Assembly: GCA_043820105.1 (NCBI GenBank)
Contig: JBDREC010000041.1
Coordinates: 1 to 64,000, forward strand
From: JBDREC01 sp043820105 [NCBI: Pseudomonadota bacterium]
GTDB lineage: Bacteria; Bdellovibrionota_F; JAHFAK01
Reading direction: 5' to 3'
DNA: 64,000 nucleotides
The notes under the pieces are model-generated. The model was not told the DNA's origin. It ran no database searches and was given only the letters and a program-made list of their open reading frames with translations. Made by a program: the position numbers and the translations under genes. This document shows, in pieces, positions 7,563 through 17,136 of this stretch (the first letter of the stretch is position 1; each line of letters starts with the position of its first letter).

Positions 7563-9746
7563 TTATTCCCCAACTTCCACTTCATACGTACTTATCCCAT
7601 CACTAGAATCCGAAAAATAGTTTTCTGCGTTATTTGAATTATTTGCATTTCCGGTTTTTGATTCAGAGCCATAGTTAATAACGATTCCAGCTGGGTGGGT
7701 GTCTGCTTTGTTAGACCCAACCCAGTCATCAACTTCAATGTCCATTTTCTGGTACATTTTATTTCTATCTTCTAAAGTTGCTTTTGTGAGATCGGAAATA
7801 TCTTTTGAGTCTTCAAGTACTGTGGGTGTAATAAATATAATAAGGTTAACTTTTGATTTTCTTTCATATTTATGCTTAAATAAATAACCAAGCACTGGAA
7901 TGTCACCAAGAATAGGAGTCTTTGAAACTGTTGTTTCAACCTTATCAGAAATAATCCCACCAATAGCAATCGTCTCACCGCTATTCGCCATAGCAATTGT
8001 TTTTGTATCTCTTTTTGTAAACATGTGTCTTCCACTAATTTTATCCTGACCAGCAGAATCTCTAATATTTTGTTCTATTTCCATTGTTACTTCACTTGAA
8101 TTATTAACCTTTGGCTTTATTTTAAGCATTAAGGTAACATCTTGTTTTTCATAAGTTGGCACGGCTTTTTCATTAGCATTAGTAGGACTAGTAGCCCCAA
8201 CTTGCACATAAACTTCTTTACCAATGTTAATTGTTGCTTCATTGTTATCTAAAGTTGTAATATTGGGTTTTTGTAAAAGTTTAACATCTGTAACACCTTG
8301 GCTAGCATTAAACAAGGCACCAATAGCTGGAAGGCTAAAACCTGAACCAAGTTCAATCGGGGCTGTAGTTAATCCAAGAATCAATCCTGATAATCCCGCT
8401 GCTTTAGATGGATCTATTGAGCCTGGTTCATGCTGAGAACCACCAAAAACTCCATAACCATTTGCATCATATCCACCATGACCCGAAGCACCAAGTTTAA
8501 AATTATCATCAGTCGAAACTTCCATTATAGCCGCAGCAATATTAACCTGCTTCCTCTTCTTATCCAATTCCATTATAATAGGAATAATTTCATCATATCC
8601 TTGTTGTGTAGCAACAATAATTAATGAATTTGTTGGTTCATCAGCTGTAACCTTTATATCTTCTCCACCGATTTTTGATCCACCACTTGGATTTGGGGCA
8701 GTATAACTGGATGCTCCATATTTGCTGCTTGTGCCATATCTGCTTTTATAAGATTTTGTTGAAGATAATATTGATGATAAAACTTCTGACACCTTAACTG
8801 CTTCTGTGTGTTCTAAATGATAAAAGAAAGGTTTTACAGCGTTTTGGTCATTTGTTAGATCTGTATCAAGTTTCTTTATAAGGTTTTGCACCTCAATAAG
8901 TCCTTTTTCAGTTGCTTTAACTATAATTGAATTTGTTCTTTCATCTGCTATTATGCTGGTTATAGTCTTTTTCCTGGTATCAGAAAAAGTCGATGCTGTG
9001 CCTGTTTTTGCATATTTGCTGTATCTTGATGAATAGCTAGTGCTACTTGATGAAGAACTTGAAATATTTAAAAGTTGTGTGAGTTTTTCAGCAACCTGCT
9101 TAGCTGGTGCATATTTTAAGGTGATAAATTCCACTCTTTCTTCAAAACCTTCAACATCCAGGCTTGCTATAACTTTTCTAATTCTCTTAATATTACTTAT
9201 TGTATCAGTAATAATTAAAGTATTTGTCGGTGCATAAACTTCAATACCACCCTTTGAAACCATAGAAGTTATAGCTTCTTTTAATTTATTTGCATCAATA
9301 TATTTTACTTCTATCATTTGTGTTGCATAAGATTCATCAATTTTTACAATACCATCACTTGTACCAATGCTTGACTGCTGTTTAATTGTATCAACTTTAA
9401 CGATCTTTAAGAAATTACCAGAATCAATCACTGTTATTCCCTGCATATTAATGGCAGCTAAAAAAGCATTATAAGCTTCTTTAATTGTCACTTTTTTAGG
9501 GGAAATAAGTGTGATTCTTTTGCCAGAAACAGCTGGATCAATAATAATATTTTTATCAATCAAGACAGCTATTTGTTTTGCAACATCAACAATATCCTGA
9601 TCTGAAAAATCAAGATTCACCTTTTCCTCAGCTTGCTCTTTCTTAGCAGCACTTGGATCAAATAGTCTAGGCTCTGAAAACAAAGATGTGGATAACATTG
9701 CTATAAGAATTAAGTTGATTATTAAAATCTCCTTCAATTTGTACAT
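7563..9746 (-). CDS. gspD: Type II secretion system secretin GspD
   Basis: Residues 1-24 are a signal peptide. The N0 domain (~42-115, VNLDFSDQDIVDVAKQIA) and repeated N1-N3 domains follow, each with the TNSLII/TNTLII signature. The N1-N2 loop has a Ser/Tyr-rich low-complexity insert (SSSSSSSTSYSSRYSKY) and N3 has a similar one (YKSRYGTSSKYGASSY). The secretin domain (~390-620) includes VQVGATSPTN and VPILGDIPVLGYLFKH, then LIIFITP. It forms the outer-membrane channel of the type II secretion apparatus. No other gsp genes are in the window, so the secretin is separated from at least part of its machine. A C-terminal tail of ~90 residues is acidic and Asn/Ser-rich, possibly pilotin-binding. 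Confidence 0.95.
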   Translation of the reverse strand: MYKLKEILIINLILIAMLSTSLFSEPRLFDPSAAKKEQAEEKVNLDFSDQDIVDVAKQIAVLIDKNIIIDPAVSGKRITLISPKKVTIKEAYNAFLAAINMQGITVIDSGNFLKIVKVDTIKQQSSIGTSDGIVKIDESYATQMIEVKYIDANKLKEAITSMVSKGGIEVYAPTNTLIITDTISNIKRIRKVIASLDVEGFEERVEFITLKYAPAKQVAEKLTQLLNISSSSSSSTSYSSRYSKYAKTGTASTFSDTRKKTITSIIADERTNSIIVKATEKGLIEVQNLIKKLDTDLTNDQNAVKPFFYHLEHTEAVKVSEVLSSILSSTKSYKSRYGTSSKYGASSYTAPNPSGGSKIGGEDIKVTADEPTNSLIIVATQQGYDEIIPIIMELDKKRKQVNIAAAIMEVSTDDNFKLGASGHGGYDANGYGVFGGSQHEPGSIDPSKAAGLSGLILGLTTAPIELGSGFSLPAIGALFNASQGVTDVKLLQKPNITTLDNNEATINIGKEVYVQVGATSPTNANEKAVPTYEKQDVTLMLKIKPKVNNSSEVTMEIEQNIRDSAGQDKISGRHMFTKRDTKTIAMANSGETIAIGGIISDKVETTVSKTPILGDIPVLGYLFKHKYERKSKVNLIIFITPTVLEDSKDISDLTKATLEDRNKMYQKMDIEVDDWVGSNKADTHPAGIVINYGSESKTGNANNSNNAENYFSDSSDGISTYEVEVGE

Positions 9747-10109
9747 TTTTTAACCCTTTAATATAAGTTTTTCTAATTCAGCTAAATATATAAGCAAAAA
9801 TAATGCCAAAGCCTGTAACATTAAATTAGTTCAATCATTTCATGTCACTGCGTCAACATGAAGCTTATTTTATTAATTTTTCAATGCCTATTCTTCAGCA
9901 TATGATTTTTTCGCCTCCTTGCTCTGTGCATAATAAGCTACTGATTTTATTTCATTAAGCTTTAATTAAAGCAAATTTTGTTCTTATCAATATAATGCTT
10001 AAAATCAGCACATACTAAATCAAGTAAATATTTTTACTTACTTGATTTATTTACATTATATAATTATATAATTAATTAATATAAATTACTAGGTATAAAA
10101 TTCTAACAC
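9747..10109. other. Intergenic region between divergent gspD and DUF401 gene
   Basis: This 363-bp AT-rich gap must hold promoters for both genes. The stretch 10054-10085 is almost pure A/T with overlapping small palindromes (TATAATTATATAATTAATTAATATA-like composition). I see no convincing -35/-10 pair, RNA gene or small coding region. Confidence 0.5.
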
Positions 10110-11426
10110 ATGATTATTATTGATTATTTAATAAATATACCTGCGTTTTTCAAGGTCTTGTTTATCTTTATTTCCATTTTAAGTCTTTATAGGCTAGGAC
10201 TGGCTCTTAGCCTTTCAATGATAGTTTCAGCACTTTTTTTAACCTTTTGGACAGGTGTAGGAGTTCAAGGAATAAAATTTCAACTGCTAGCCCTTTTAAA
10301 ACCTGAAAATTATCTCTTATTGCTAATAATTACCCTCCTTTTACTTTTTAGTGAAGCCTTGAGTAAAAGCAATCGCATGCAATTAACTGTTGATGCTTTA
10401 AAATCAATTTTTCCATATCCGAAAATATTATTAATGGGTTTGCCAGCTCTGGTTGGTATTATTCCAATGCCAGGAGGAGCCCTTTTTTCCGCCCCATTAA
10501 TTGATTCTATTGATGATAAAAAAACCTTAAAACCCTGTTTAAAATTAGCAGTAAATTATTGGTTTAGGCATATTTGGGAATATTGGTGGCCTCTTTATCC
10601 AGGAGTAATATTAGCCATTCAATTAAGTGGTATAAAAGTAGGAAGCTATGCACTTGCAATGTCTCCTTTTACTATCATAGGTCTTTTAGCTGGCTACTTT
10701 TTTATATTAAGAAAAATTGAAGTGAATAAGATGAAAATTTCAACTACTAAAGCTAAATATAGAGATTTATTACCAGGCTTAATCCCTTTATTAATAGTAA
10801 TTTTTTCTTCAATTTTTGGATCTTTGATTTTTGCAAAACTTGGTATAAATGCGAAAATTGCAAATCTTTATGCAATGCTATTTGGTTTGCTTTTTGCTAT
10901 TAGTTTAATATTTATTAAAAATAAAGATTCAATAAAAGAAACCTTAAAAGTTTTTAAAACAAAGAAAATGCAAAATATACTTTTGGTTGTCTTAGGAGTA
11001 GAACTTTTTTATACTGCTCTGCAAATTCCATTAAATGCACAAGGTCTCACCTTAGTTGGATTAATGAGAGAAGAATTCTTGCAAGCTTCCTTTCCAATTA
11101 TCATAATAATTATGCTTCTACCATTTATATCAGGTCTTGTAACAGGCATAGCCTTTGGCTTTGTTGGAGCAAGCTTCCCAATCATAATTCCTTTGCTAGG
11201 CGATAATCCATCCTTTGGCTTATTATTATCAACTGTTGTGATTGCCTTTAACTTTGGATATATGGGTCAAATCCTATCTCCTGTTCATGTTTGCCTGGTA
11301 GTAACAAATGAATACTTTAAAACAAAAATATATCAGGTCTATAAATATATTTGGAAACCGATTTTGGTGTTTTTGGTGTGGACGTTTTTAATAGCTGGAC
11401 TATATTATGTATTATTTCCCTCCTAA
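10110..11426 (+). CDS. DUF401 family integral membrane permease
   Basis: A 438-residue protein with about ten to twelve hydrophobic segments. The motif PMPGGALFSAPL (~118-129) and the following NYWFRHIWEYWWPLYPG are hallmarks of DUF401 proteins, which belong to the ion-transporter superfamily with gluconate- and C4-carboxylate-type carriers. The second half repeats the pattern (GFVGASFPIIIPLLG), consistent with an inverted repeat fold. The substrate is unknown. It stands alone and starts without a clear ribosome-binding site. An AT heptamer array follows its stop. Confidence 0.88.
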   Translation: MIIIDYLINIPAFFKVLFIFISILSLYRLGLALSLSMIVSALFLTFWTGVGVQGIKFQLLALLKPENYLLLLIITLLLLFSEALSKSNRMQLTVDALKSIFPYPKILLMGLPALVGIIPMPGGALFSAPLIDSIDDKKTLKPCLKLAVNYWFRHIWEYWWPLYPGVILAIQLSGIKVGSYALAMSPFTIIGLLAGYFFILRKIEVNKMKISTTKAKYRDLLPGLIPLLIVIFSSIFGSLIFAKLGINAKIANLYAMLFGLLFAISLIFIKNKDSIKETLKVFKTKKMQNILLVVLGVELFYTALQIPLNAQGLTLVGLMREEFLQASFPIIIIIMLLPFISGLVTGIAFGFVGASFPIIIPLLGDNPSFGLLLSTVVIAFNFGYMGQILSPVHVCLVVTNEYFKTKIYQVYKYIWKPILVFLVWTFLIAGLYYVLFPS

Positions 11427-11467
11427 TCATTAATTATTAATTATTAATTGTTAATTATTGATTATTT
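11427..11467. repeat. TTAATTA-type 7-bp AT array
   Basis: About five units of ATTAATT with drift to TTAATTG and TTGATTA begin directly after the DUF401 stop. A short CACGAG/CACGTT hexamer run (about 11472-11495) follows before the RnfC-like gene. Confidence 0.8.
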
Positions 11468-11519
11468 TAGTTCACGTTCACGAGCACGAGCACGATTAAT
11501 ATTAAGCAGTGACATAGCA

Positions 11520-12872
11520 TTATATCGAATATAAATTTTTAATCAAAATATACTCCTCTGAAACCTCTTCCACAACTCCATCAACAGGACTATGCACAGG
11601 AACTGCCATTGCATCGTCTTTTTTATGAATGGCTAGCATTTCAAATTTTGAAACTCTATTTTTTTCAAAAACGAGTGGAGTAAGCAGATTTCCAAAATTT
11701 GGTTTTAAATTTATTTTAAGATATTTGGGTATGAATTTATAAGCTATTTTTGCATAGTGTTTATTATATTTATCCACATCAAGCATTTGCGCTAAACGTG
11801 AAATAGCGAACTTTTTTCCATCTCGATTTATTCTTACTGCATCGACTTTATTGGTAAGCGGATTTCTTATTTGGTTATTAATGAATTCTTTTTTATATGC
11901 TTCATAAAGATTTTTTGGAGCAAGTCCACAAGGACAAACAACAGCACATAATCCACAAAAACAACAAAGAAAAGAAGCGAAAAATGATTCCGCTGTATCA
12001 GTCTTTGAAAGAGCTGAATCTCTCATGACCATATGTGGTTTAATCCTATGACCATTTAAGTAGCGAGGGCAGAACTCTGTACACTGAGTACATTGATCAC
12101 AAGCTGAGCGGGCTCTTTTAATTTGTTCATCAATTGTAATTGATTTTAACTGAATAAGCTTATGATCTTTTGGAACAACAATAATACCGCCAGTTACTTT
12201 TTGAACACAATTTTGCAGTGCTGAAACAGAACCCATCATAGGTCCACCATCAATAATTGCTATATTATCAATTGCGTTTCTATAGGTTTTTTTTAGACCA
12301 CCAGCTATCATTATTAAATCTGCAAAGCTGGTTCCAATTGGCACATTATAAACACCTGGCGTTTTTACTTCACCAGCAACTGTTACATATTTATAAATAA
12401 GTACTTCATCATTTTTTAAAGCATCATGAAGATTAATTAGAGTTGTAACATTGCTAACTAAAACACCAACATTCAGTGGTATTGCACCTTCAGGGATTAT
12501 TCTTTTTGTAGCTTCATATACCAAGGTATGTTCATCCCCTGCTGGATAAAAATCAGCAAGCGTGCATATTTCAATATTTTCTATTTCTTTAGTAGCTCTT
12601 ATTAATCGTTCTTTAGCAAGGTGATAATGATCCTTTAAAGCAATGATTCCTTTTTTTGCAGCAGTTAAATCCATAGCTATTAAAACACCAGAAACCAGCT
12701 TATCAAAATGCTCTTCCATCATTACCCTATCAGAAGAAAGACAAGGTTCGCACTCAGATCCATTTGCTAAAACAATTTCAACTTTAGAGTTAAGTTTAAA
12801 AAAGGCAGGAAAACCAGCACCGCCAGCACCAACTATTCCAGCATTACGAATTTTTTCTAAGGTTTTATTCAT
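11520..12872 (-). CDS. RnfC/PduS-like flavin and Fe-S electron-transfer protein
   Basis: The N-terminal GAGGAGFPAFFK and NGSECEP motifs form the FMN/NADH-binding Nqo1-like region. An SLBB domain follows (~165-245, VAGEVKTPGVYNVP). Two 4Fe-4S motifs follow: CDQCTQCTEFCP and CCFCGLCAVVCPC. The barrel-sandwich segment (PVHSPVDGVVEEV) is at the C-terminus, the PduS order rather than the RnfC order, and the 450-residue length fits PduS. It can be expected to pass electrons between NAD(H) and ferredoxin or another carrier. No other rnf or propanediol genes are near. It lies downstream of the sucCD-kor-ndk operon on the same strand, so it may handle reduced ferredoxin made by Kor; a 90-bp heptamer array separates them. 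Confidence 0.88.
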   Translation of the reverse strand: MNKTLEKIRNAGIVGAGGAGFPAFFKLNSKVEIVLANGSECEPCLSSDRVMMEEHFDKLVSGVLIAMDLTAAKKGIIALKDHYHLAKERLIRATKEIENIEICTLADFYPAGDEHTLVYEATKRIIPEGAIPLNVGVLVSNVTTLINLHDALKNDEVLIYKYVTVAGEVKTPGVYNVPIGTSFADLIMIAGGLKKTYRNAIDNIAIIDGGPMMGSVSALQNCVQKVTGGIIVVPKDHKLIQLKSITIDEQIKRARSACDQCTQCTEFCPRYLNGHRIKPHMVMRDSALSKTDTAESFFASFLCCFCGLCAVVCPCGLAPKNLYEAYKKEFINNQIRNPLTNKVDAVRINRDGKKFAISRLAQMLDVDKYNKHYAKIAYKFIPKYLKINLKPNFGNLLTPLVFEKNRVSKFEMLAIHKKDDAMAVPVHSPVDGVVEEVSEEYILIKNLYSI

Positions 12873-12880
12873 AGTTTATA

Positions 12881-12961
12881 ACTTACGACTTACGACTTAC
12901 GACTTACGACTTACGACTTATGACTTATGACTTACGACTTACGACTTACGACTTATGACTT
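12881..12961. repeat. 7-bp TTACGAC/TTATGAC array between ndk and rnfC-like gene
   Basis: About 11 heptamers, mostly TTACGAC with some TTATGAC. Read along ndk it is GTAAGTC and starts right at the ndk TAG stop. It fills nearly the whole gap. Confidence 0.95.
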
Positions 12962-12962
12962 A

Positions 12963-13376
12963 CTAAACTAACTCAATAGCACTAAAAAAATATCCAATTT
13001 CAAAAGCAGCTGTTTCAGGTGCATCGGAACCATGCACGCAATTATTCTGAATGCTGTCTGCAAAATCTTTTCTTATTGTACCAGGTTCGGCATTTTCAGG
13101 GTTAGTCGCTCCCATTATTTCTCTATTTCTTTTAATAACATCTTCTGCTTCTAAGGCAACAACAACACAGGGTCCTGAAGTCATAAACTCAACTAAGCTA
13201 TCAAAAAAAGGCTTTCCTTTATGTACGCAATAGAAACCTTGAGCTTCTTTTTCGGAAAGGTGTTTAAGCTTCATTCCAATTATGTTAAAACCAGCTTCAG
13301 TATATCTTTTAATTATTTCACCTGTTAATTTTTTCTTAAAAGCATCTGGTTTAATTATTCCTAATGTTCTTTCCAT
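12963..13376 (-). CDS. ndk: Nucleoside diphosphate kinase
   Basis: A 137-residue protein with the family start ERTLGIIKPDAFKK and the active-site region NNCVHGSD, whose His carries the phosphate. It moves gamma-phosphate between NTPs and NDPs. The ATG at 13376 is preferred: AAAGGAG lies 9 bases upstream, while the ATG three codons earlier would directly touch that site. The coding region overlaps the 3' end of korC by 26 bp, so it is translated from the same message. Placed with succinyl-CoA synthetase, it could equilibrate the NTP formed there. Confidence 0.95.
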   Translation of the reverse strand: MERTLGIIKPDAFKKKLTGEIIKRYTEAGFNIIGMKLKHLSEKEAQGFYCVHKGKPFFDSLVEFMTSGPCVVVALEAEDVIKRNREIMGATNPENAEPGTIRKDFADSIQNNCVHGSDAPETAAFEIGYFFSAIELV

Positions 13377-13938
13377 CTTTTTCATCTCCTTTATAATTTT
13401 TAGCTAATTCAATACCAAATTCTAAAGCTTTTCTATTTAATTCTTCACTTCCCTTTGGAACTCTAGCAAGCACTGCTTTTCTAATTGCTGTTTCCGAAAC
13501 AATACCAGTAATTTCAGCTACAGAGCCAAGCATAATGATATTAGCGACAATTTCTTTGCCAAGATTTTCTTTTGCTAATCTAACAAAGGGAATTTTATAA
13601 AGCTTATAATCACCTTTTGGTAATTCCCAAACTCTATCATTATCAATTATTAAATTTCCATTTTGCTTAAGATCACCATGATATTTATCACATGCTTCTT
13701 GAGTCAGGGCAACTAAAGTATCAATCTCAATAGCTTTTGGAAAATCAATTGCTTCATCAGAAATAATAACTTCTGATTTACTAGCTCCACCTCGTGCCTC
13801 AGGACCATAAGACTGACTTTGAATAGCCTGTTTATTATCATAAATTGCAGCTGCTTCTGCTAGAATAACCCCAGCTAAAATCATTCCCTGACCACCAGAG
13901 CCTGAAAGTCTCACTTCATACCTTTTTTTCATAGGCAT
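13351..13938 (-). CDS. korC: 2-oxoglutarate:ferredoxin oxidoreductase gamma subunit
   Basis: A 195-residue protein with GSGGQGMILAG near the N-terminus and SYGPEARGGASKSEV (~43-57), the signature of the gamma domain of 2-oxoacid:ferredoxin oxidoreductases. It completes the alpha-beta-gamma-delta set. RBS AAGGAG is 8 bases before the ATG and overlaps the korB stop region; the spacing to korB is 12 bp. The C-terminal tail (KGDEKDGKNIRNN) is hydrophilic and overlaps ndk, which may explain its composition. Confidence 0.92.
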   Translation of the reverse strand: MPMKKRYEVRLSGSGGQGMILAGVILAEAAAIYDNKQAIQSQSYGPEARGGASKSEVIISDEAIDFPKAIEIDTLVALTQEACDKYHGDLKQNGNLIIDNDRVWELPKGDYKLYKIPFVRLAKENLGKEIVANIIMLGSVAEITGIVSETAIRKAVLARVPKGSEELNRKALEFGIELAKNYKGDEKDGKNIRNN

Positions 13939-13950
13939 TTTTAATTCTCC

Positions 13951-14778
13951 TTACATTTTCATTTTACGTTCTTGAACACCTTCAACTAATTTATTATATC
14001 CTTCAAGAAATTCTTCTCTTTTTTCTTCATGAAGTATTCCTATAACAGTTTTGCCATTCAATTCCTCTTCTGTCATAGAATCAGCTTTTGCCTTTGGCAC
14101 AGCGATATCCTTAAACCAATTCAATAAAGAAACAGGAGTTTTTAAATCATTCTTTCTACCATAAGCTGTTGGGCAACCTGATAAAATCTCAACCACAGAA
14201 AATCCTTTGTGAGCAATTGCTTTTGCCAAAAGAGTATGCATAGTTGCAGCGTGATAAGCTGTAGTTTTTGCAACAAAGGTGGCACCAGCTCCAATTGCCA
14301 GCTGAGCAATGTCAAAATTTGGTTCAACCATTCCATAAGGAGCAGTTGTCGCATATTTTGTTTGTGGAGTTGTGGGGGAAAATTGGCCCCCAGTCATTCC
14401 ATATATAAAATTATTAAAAACGAATAAGGTCATATCAAGGTTTCTTCGGCACGCATGTATAAAATGATTACCACCAATAGCTGTTGCATCACCATCGCCA
14501 GAAACAGCAATAACAGTAAGCTCAGGTTTTGCAAACTTTATACCTGTACCAAATGCCAGGGACCTGCCATGTGTTGTATGTAAAGTATTAAGATCAACAT
14601 ATCCAGGAATTCGGCTAGAACAGCCAATTCCAGATATCATAGCAGTTTCATCTCTGTGTAAACCTAAAGCATCAATAGCCCTAATTATTGCCTTTAAAAT
14701 TGAGCCATGACTGCAACCTGCACAAAGTATATGAGGGAATTTGTCTTCCCTTAAATAATGTTCATAATTAAAAGCCAT
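13951..14778 (-). CDS. korB: 2-oxoglutarate:ferredoxin oxidoreductase beta subunit
   Basis: This is the thiamine-diphosphate-binding subunit. It has CAGCSHG near the N-terminus, a GIGCSS loop and GDGDATAIGGNHFIH, in which GDGD and the downstream NN (FVFNNFIYGMTGGQ) bind TPP-Mg. The cysteines CAGC, GCSS and SGCPT are the expected ligands of the 4Fe-4S cluster. The family decarboxylates 2-oxoglutarate to succinyl-CoA and reduces ferredoxin. The start codon overlaps the korA stop (TAATG), so translation is coupled. Confidence 0.94.
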   Translation of the reverse strand: MAFNYEHYLREDKFPHILCAGCSHGSILKAIIRAIDALGLHRDETAMISGIGCSSRIPGYVDLNTLHTTHGRSLAFGTGIKFAKPELTVIAVSGDGDATAIGGNHFIHACRRNLDMTLFVFNNFIYGMTGGQFSPTTPQTKYATTAPYGMVEPNFDIAQLAIGAGATFVAKTTAYHAATMHTLLAKAIAHKGFSVVEILSGCPTAYGRKNDLKTPVSLLNWFKDIAVPKAKADSMTEEELNGKTVIGILHEEKREEFLEGYNKLVEGVQERKMKM

Positions 14779-15917
14779 TATATTACTTCCTTATATTTAT
14801 CAATAATTTGTTGTGGTTTAACAGGTTCTCCATCAACCCTTCCAACATGACTAACTTTTTTTCTATCTGTATATCTCTCAACTTCAATAACCAATTGACC
14901 AAGATTCATTTCTGCAACAATGATCTTTTTCATTTTCGCAGCCAAGTTTTCAAATTCTTTTTCAGGAAAAGGCCAAAGAGTTATTGGACGAAATAAACCA
15001 ATCTTAACTCCTTCACTTCTTAAGGTATCAACCGCTACTTTTGCTGAGCGCGCTGTAGATCCAAAAGAAACAAACAAGTATTCAGCATCATCAGTTCTAT
15101 ATGACTCTGTTTTTAAAATATCATCAAGATTTTGATTAATCTTAGCCATCAGTCTTTCTTCATCTTTTTGGATTTGCGGATTGCTATTAATAGGAAAACC
15201 TGTTTTATCATGATTAAGGCCAGTTGCATGAAACCTGTAGCCTTCACCAAAATTAGCCATTTCAGGCACTAAAGTCTTAGAATCATCATATGGTAAATAA
15301 TCTTGAGGCTTAACACTTGGTTTTTTTCTATCAAATATTTCAACATCTTTAACATAAGGAAAGGTAAATTTTTCTCGCATATGTGCAATAATTTCATCAA
15401 TAACTATAATAACAGGATTTCTATATTTTTCAGAAAGATTAAAAGCCCGAACTGTTTCCCAAAAGGATTCTTCAATTGAATTAGGAGCCAAGCATATAAC
15501 AGGATGATCTCCATGAGTTCCCCATCTGGCTTGCTGGATATCTGATTGAGATGGGCCTGTAGGTTGACCGGTTGAGGGTCCTCCTCTCATAATATCAACA
15601 ATCACACATGGAACTTCTGTAATACAGGCAAAACCTATATTTTCTTGTTTTAATGAAAACCCAGGGCCAGAGGTTGCTGTCATTGACTTAAGCCCTGCAA
15701 AACTTGCACCAATTACAGAAGCCATTGCAGCTATCTCATCTTCCATTTGAATAAATTTTCCCCCAAGCATAGGCAACCTAAATGCTAAGTGTTCAGCGAT
15801 TTCAGTTGAAGGTGTAATTGGATAACCACCATAAAACCTACATCCAGCATAAAGAGCGCCTTCAGCACAAGCTTCATTTCCCTGAATGAGCTTTGTTTTA
15901 CCTTCATACATTTTCAT
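14778..15917 (-). CDS. korA: 2-oxoglutarate:ferredoxin oxidoreductase alpha subunit
   Basis: A 379-residue protein. Early motifs GNEACAEGALYAGCRFYGGYPITPSTEIAE and SGPGFSLKQE are characteristic of KorA. The segment RGGPSTGQPTGPSQSDIQQARWGTHGD distinguishes the 2-oxoglutarate enzyme from pyruvate and branched-chain enzymes, which supports the substrate call together with sucCD next door. The domain II transketolase C-terminal-like region starts at ~275 (YLFVSFGSTARSAK). It is separated by one base from the upstream ferredoxin gene. Confidence 0.94.
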   Translation of the reverse strand: MKMYEGKTKLIQGNEACAEGALYAGCRFYGGYPITPSTEIAEHLAFRLPMLGGKFIQMEDEIAAMASVIGASFAGLKSMTATSGPGFSLKQENIGFACITEVPCVIVDIMRGGPSTGQPTGPSQSDIQQARWGTHGDHPVICLAPNSIEESFWETVRAFNLSEKYRNPVIIVIDEIIAHMREKFTFPYVKDVEIFDRKKPSVKPQDYLPYDDSKTLVPEMANFGEGYRFHATGLNHDKTGFPINSNPQIQKDEERLMAKINQNLDDILKTESYRTDDAEYLFVSFGSTARSAKVAVDTLRSEGVKIGLFRPITLWPFPEKEFENLAAKMKKIIVAEMNLGQLVIEVERYTDRKKVSHVGRVDGEPVKPQQIIDKYKEVI

Positions 15918-15918
15918 A

Positions 15919-16176
15919 TTACTTTTCCTTTTTCTTTTCTTTTTTGGTTATTTTGATAGCAAAGTCTGGACATCTATATTCACATAACATACAACCTGTG
16001 CATTCTTCTGGTTTTGCAACATAGATTTTAAAATTTCTTATTTCCAGAACTTTTTGAGGGCAAAATTCAACACAAATACCACAGGCTTTACAGAAGTCTG
16101 GAATTACTTCAATCTCTGCCTTTGGTCCATCAAATTTTTTTGATTTAAAATCGGAAAATTCTTTCTTTTTTTTCAT
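15919..16176 (-). CDS. korD: Kor delta subunit, 2x[4Fe-4S] ferredoxin
   Basis: An 85-residue protein with two CxxCxxCxxxCP motifs: CKACGICVEFCP and CTGCMLCEYRCP. A Lys-rich N-terminus (MKKKKEFSDFKSKKF) and tail (KKEKKKEK) flank the fold. It is the electron-wiring subunit that passes electrons from the catalytic core to free ferredoxin. Its start lies immediately after the sucD stop and its stop one base before korA. Confidence 0.93.
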   Translation of the reverse strand: MKKKKEFSDFKSKKFDGPKAEIEVIPDFCKACGICVEFCPQKVLEIRNFKIYVAKPEECTGCMLCEYRCPDFAIKITKKEKKKEK

Positions 16177-17052
16177 TTATCTATCTCCCATTGCTTCTAG
16201 TACTTTTTTTCCAATATCAGCTGGTGATTGGGCTACGTATACTCCGGCGTCAAGGAGTGCTGTAATTTTATCCTGAGCTGTTCCTTTGCCTCCTGCAATA
16301 ATAGCCCCAGCATGCCCCATTCTCTTTCCTTTAGGAGCTGTTAGGCCGGCGATAAAGCTGACCACAGGCTTCTTAACATTTTCTTTAATAAAGAAGGCTG
16401 CCTCTTCTTCTGCGGTTCCACCAATCTCACCAATCATTACTATACATTCTGTTTCATGGTCCTTATTAAAAAGATCTATAAGGTCAATAAAATTTGTTCC
16501 ATTTACAGGGTCTCCACCGATTCCAATGCAAGTTGATTGGCCTAAACCAAGTCTTGTAACCTGATCAACAGCTTCATAAGTCAGCGTACCACTTCTAGAA
16601 ATAATTCCAACAGATCCTTTTTTATGAATATAACCAGGCATGATTCCAATCTTACATTCATCTGGAGTAATAATGCCTGGGCAATTAGGACCAATTAACC
16701 TTGTGCCAGATTCTTTGATTGCTTGCTTTACTTTTACCATATCCATTATTGGAATGCCTTCAGTTATAGCAACAACTAAAGGAATCGACATGCTGGCAGC
16801 TTCCATTATTGCATCAGCCGAAAAAGCAGCTGGAACAAATATAACGCTGGCTGTGGGATTCACTGCCTTGCATGCTTCTTCAACTGTATTAAATATGGGA
16901 ACATTTTTAAACTTTTCTCCACCTTTGCCTGGGGTAACACCACCAACAATATTTGTTCCATAGTCTAAACATTTTTCTGCATGAAAAGCTCCGGCTGAAC
17001 CGGTTATACCTTGTACTAAAACCCTGGTTTCTTTATTTACTAGAATGGACAT
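16177..17052 (-). CDS. sucD: Succinyl-CoA synthetase alpha subunit
   Basis: A 291-residue protein of normal length. It starts at the ATG at 17052, which has AGGAG 5 bases upstream; the longer frame begins inside a heptamer array. The CoA-binding Rossmann part has [18 protein letters not shown], followed by [10 protein letters not shown], and the active-site phosphohistidine lies in [15 protein letters not shown]. It makes succinate, CoA and NTP from succinyl-CoA with SucC. A heptamer array occupies the gap to sucC. Confidence 0.96.
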   Translation of the reverse strand: MSILVNKETRVLVQGITGSAGAFHAEKCLDYGTNIVGGVTPGKGGEKFKNVPIFNTVEEACKAVNPTASVIFVPAAFSADAIMEAASMSIPLVVAITEGIPIMDMVKVKQAIKESGTRLIGPNCPGIITPDECKIGIMPGYIHKKGSVGIISRSGTLTYEAVDQVTRLGLGQSTCIGIGGDPVNGTNFIDLIDLFNKDHETECIVMIGEIGGTAEEEAAFFIKENVKKPVVSFIAGLTAPKGKRMGHAGAIIAGGKGTAQDKITALLDAGVYVAQSPADIGKKVLEAMGDR

Positions 17053-17062
17053 TGTGTCTCCT

Positions 17063-17107
17063 GGTATAAGTGGTAAGTGGTAAGTGGTAAGTGGTAAGTG
17101 ATATACC
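17063..17107. repeat. 7-bp array between sucC and sucD, flanked by inverted GGTATA/TATACC
   Basis: Five GTAAGTG-type heptamers on the plus strand (TTACCAC along the operon) end 9 bases before the sucD ribosome-binding site. They are bounded by GGTATA (17063-17068) and TATACC (17102-17107), so the insert is framed by a 6-bp inverted repeat. Confidence 0.9.
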
Positions 17108-17136
17108 ACTGACTAAAAACAACTTAAAACTAATAT

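Noticed and set aside
13377-13385. ndk start three codons upstream
   Set aside because: That ATG directly touches the AAAGGAG site, whereas the ATG at 13376 has proper spacing.
16177-17109. Longer sucD start with a [14 protein letters not shown] extension
   Set aside because: The extension is the heptamer array translated; the ATG at 17052 has a good ribosome-binding site and gives normal SucD length. The same reasoning removes extensions of icd, purH and sucC.
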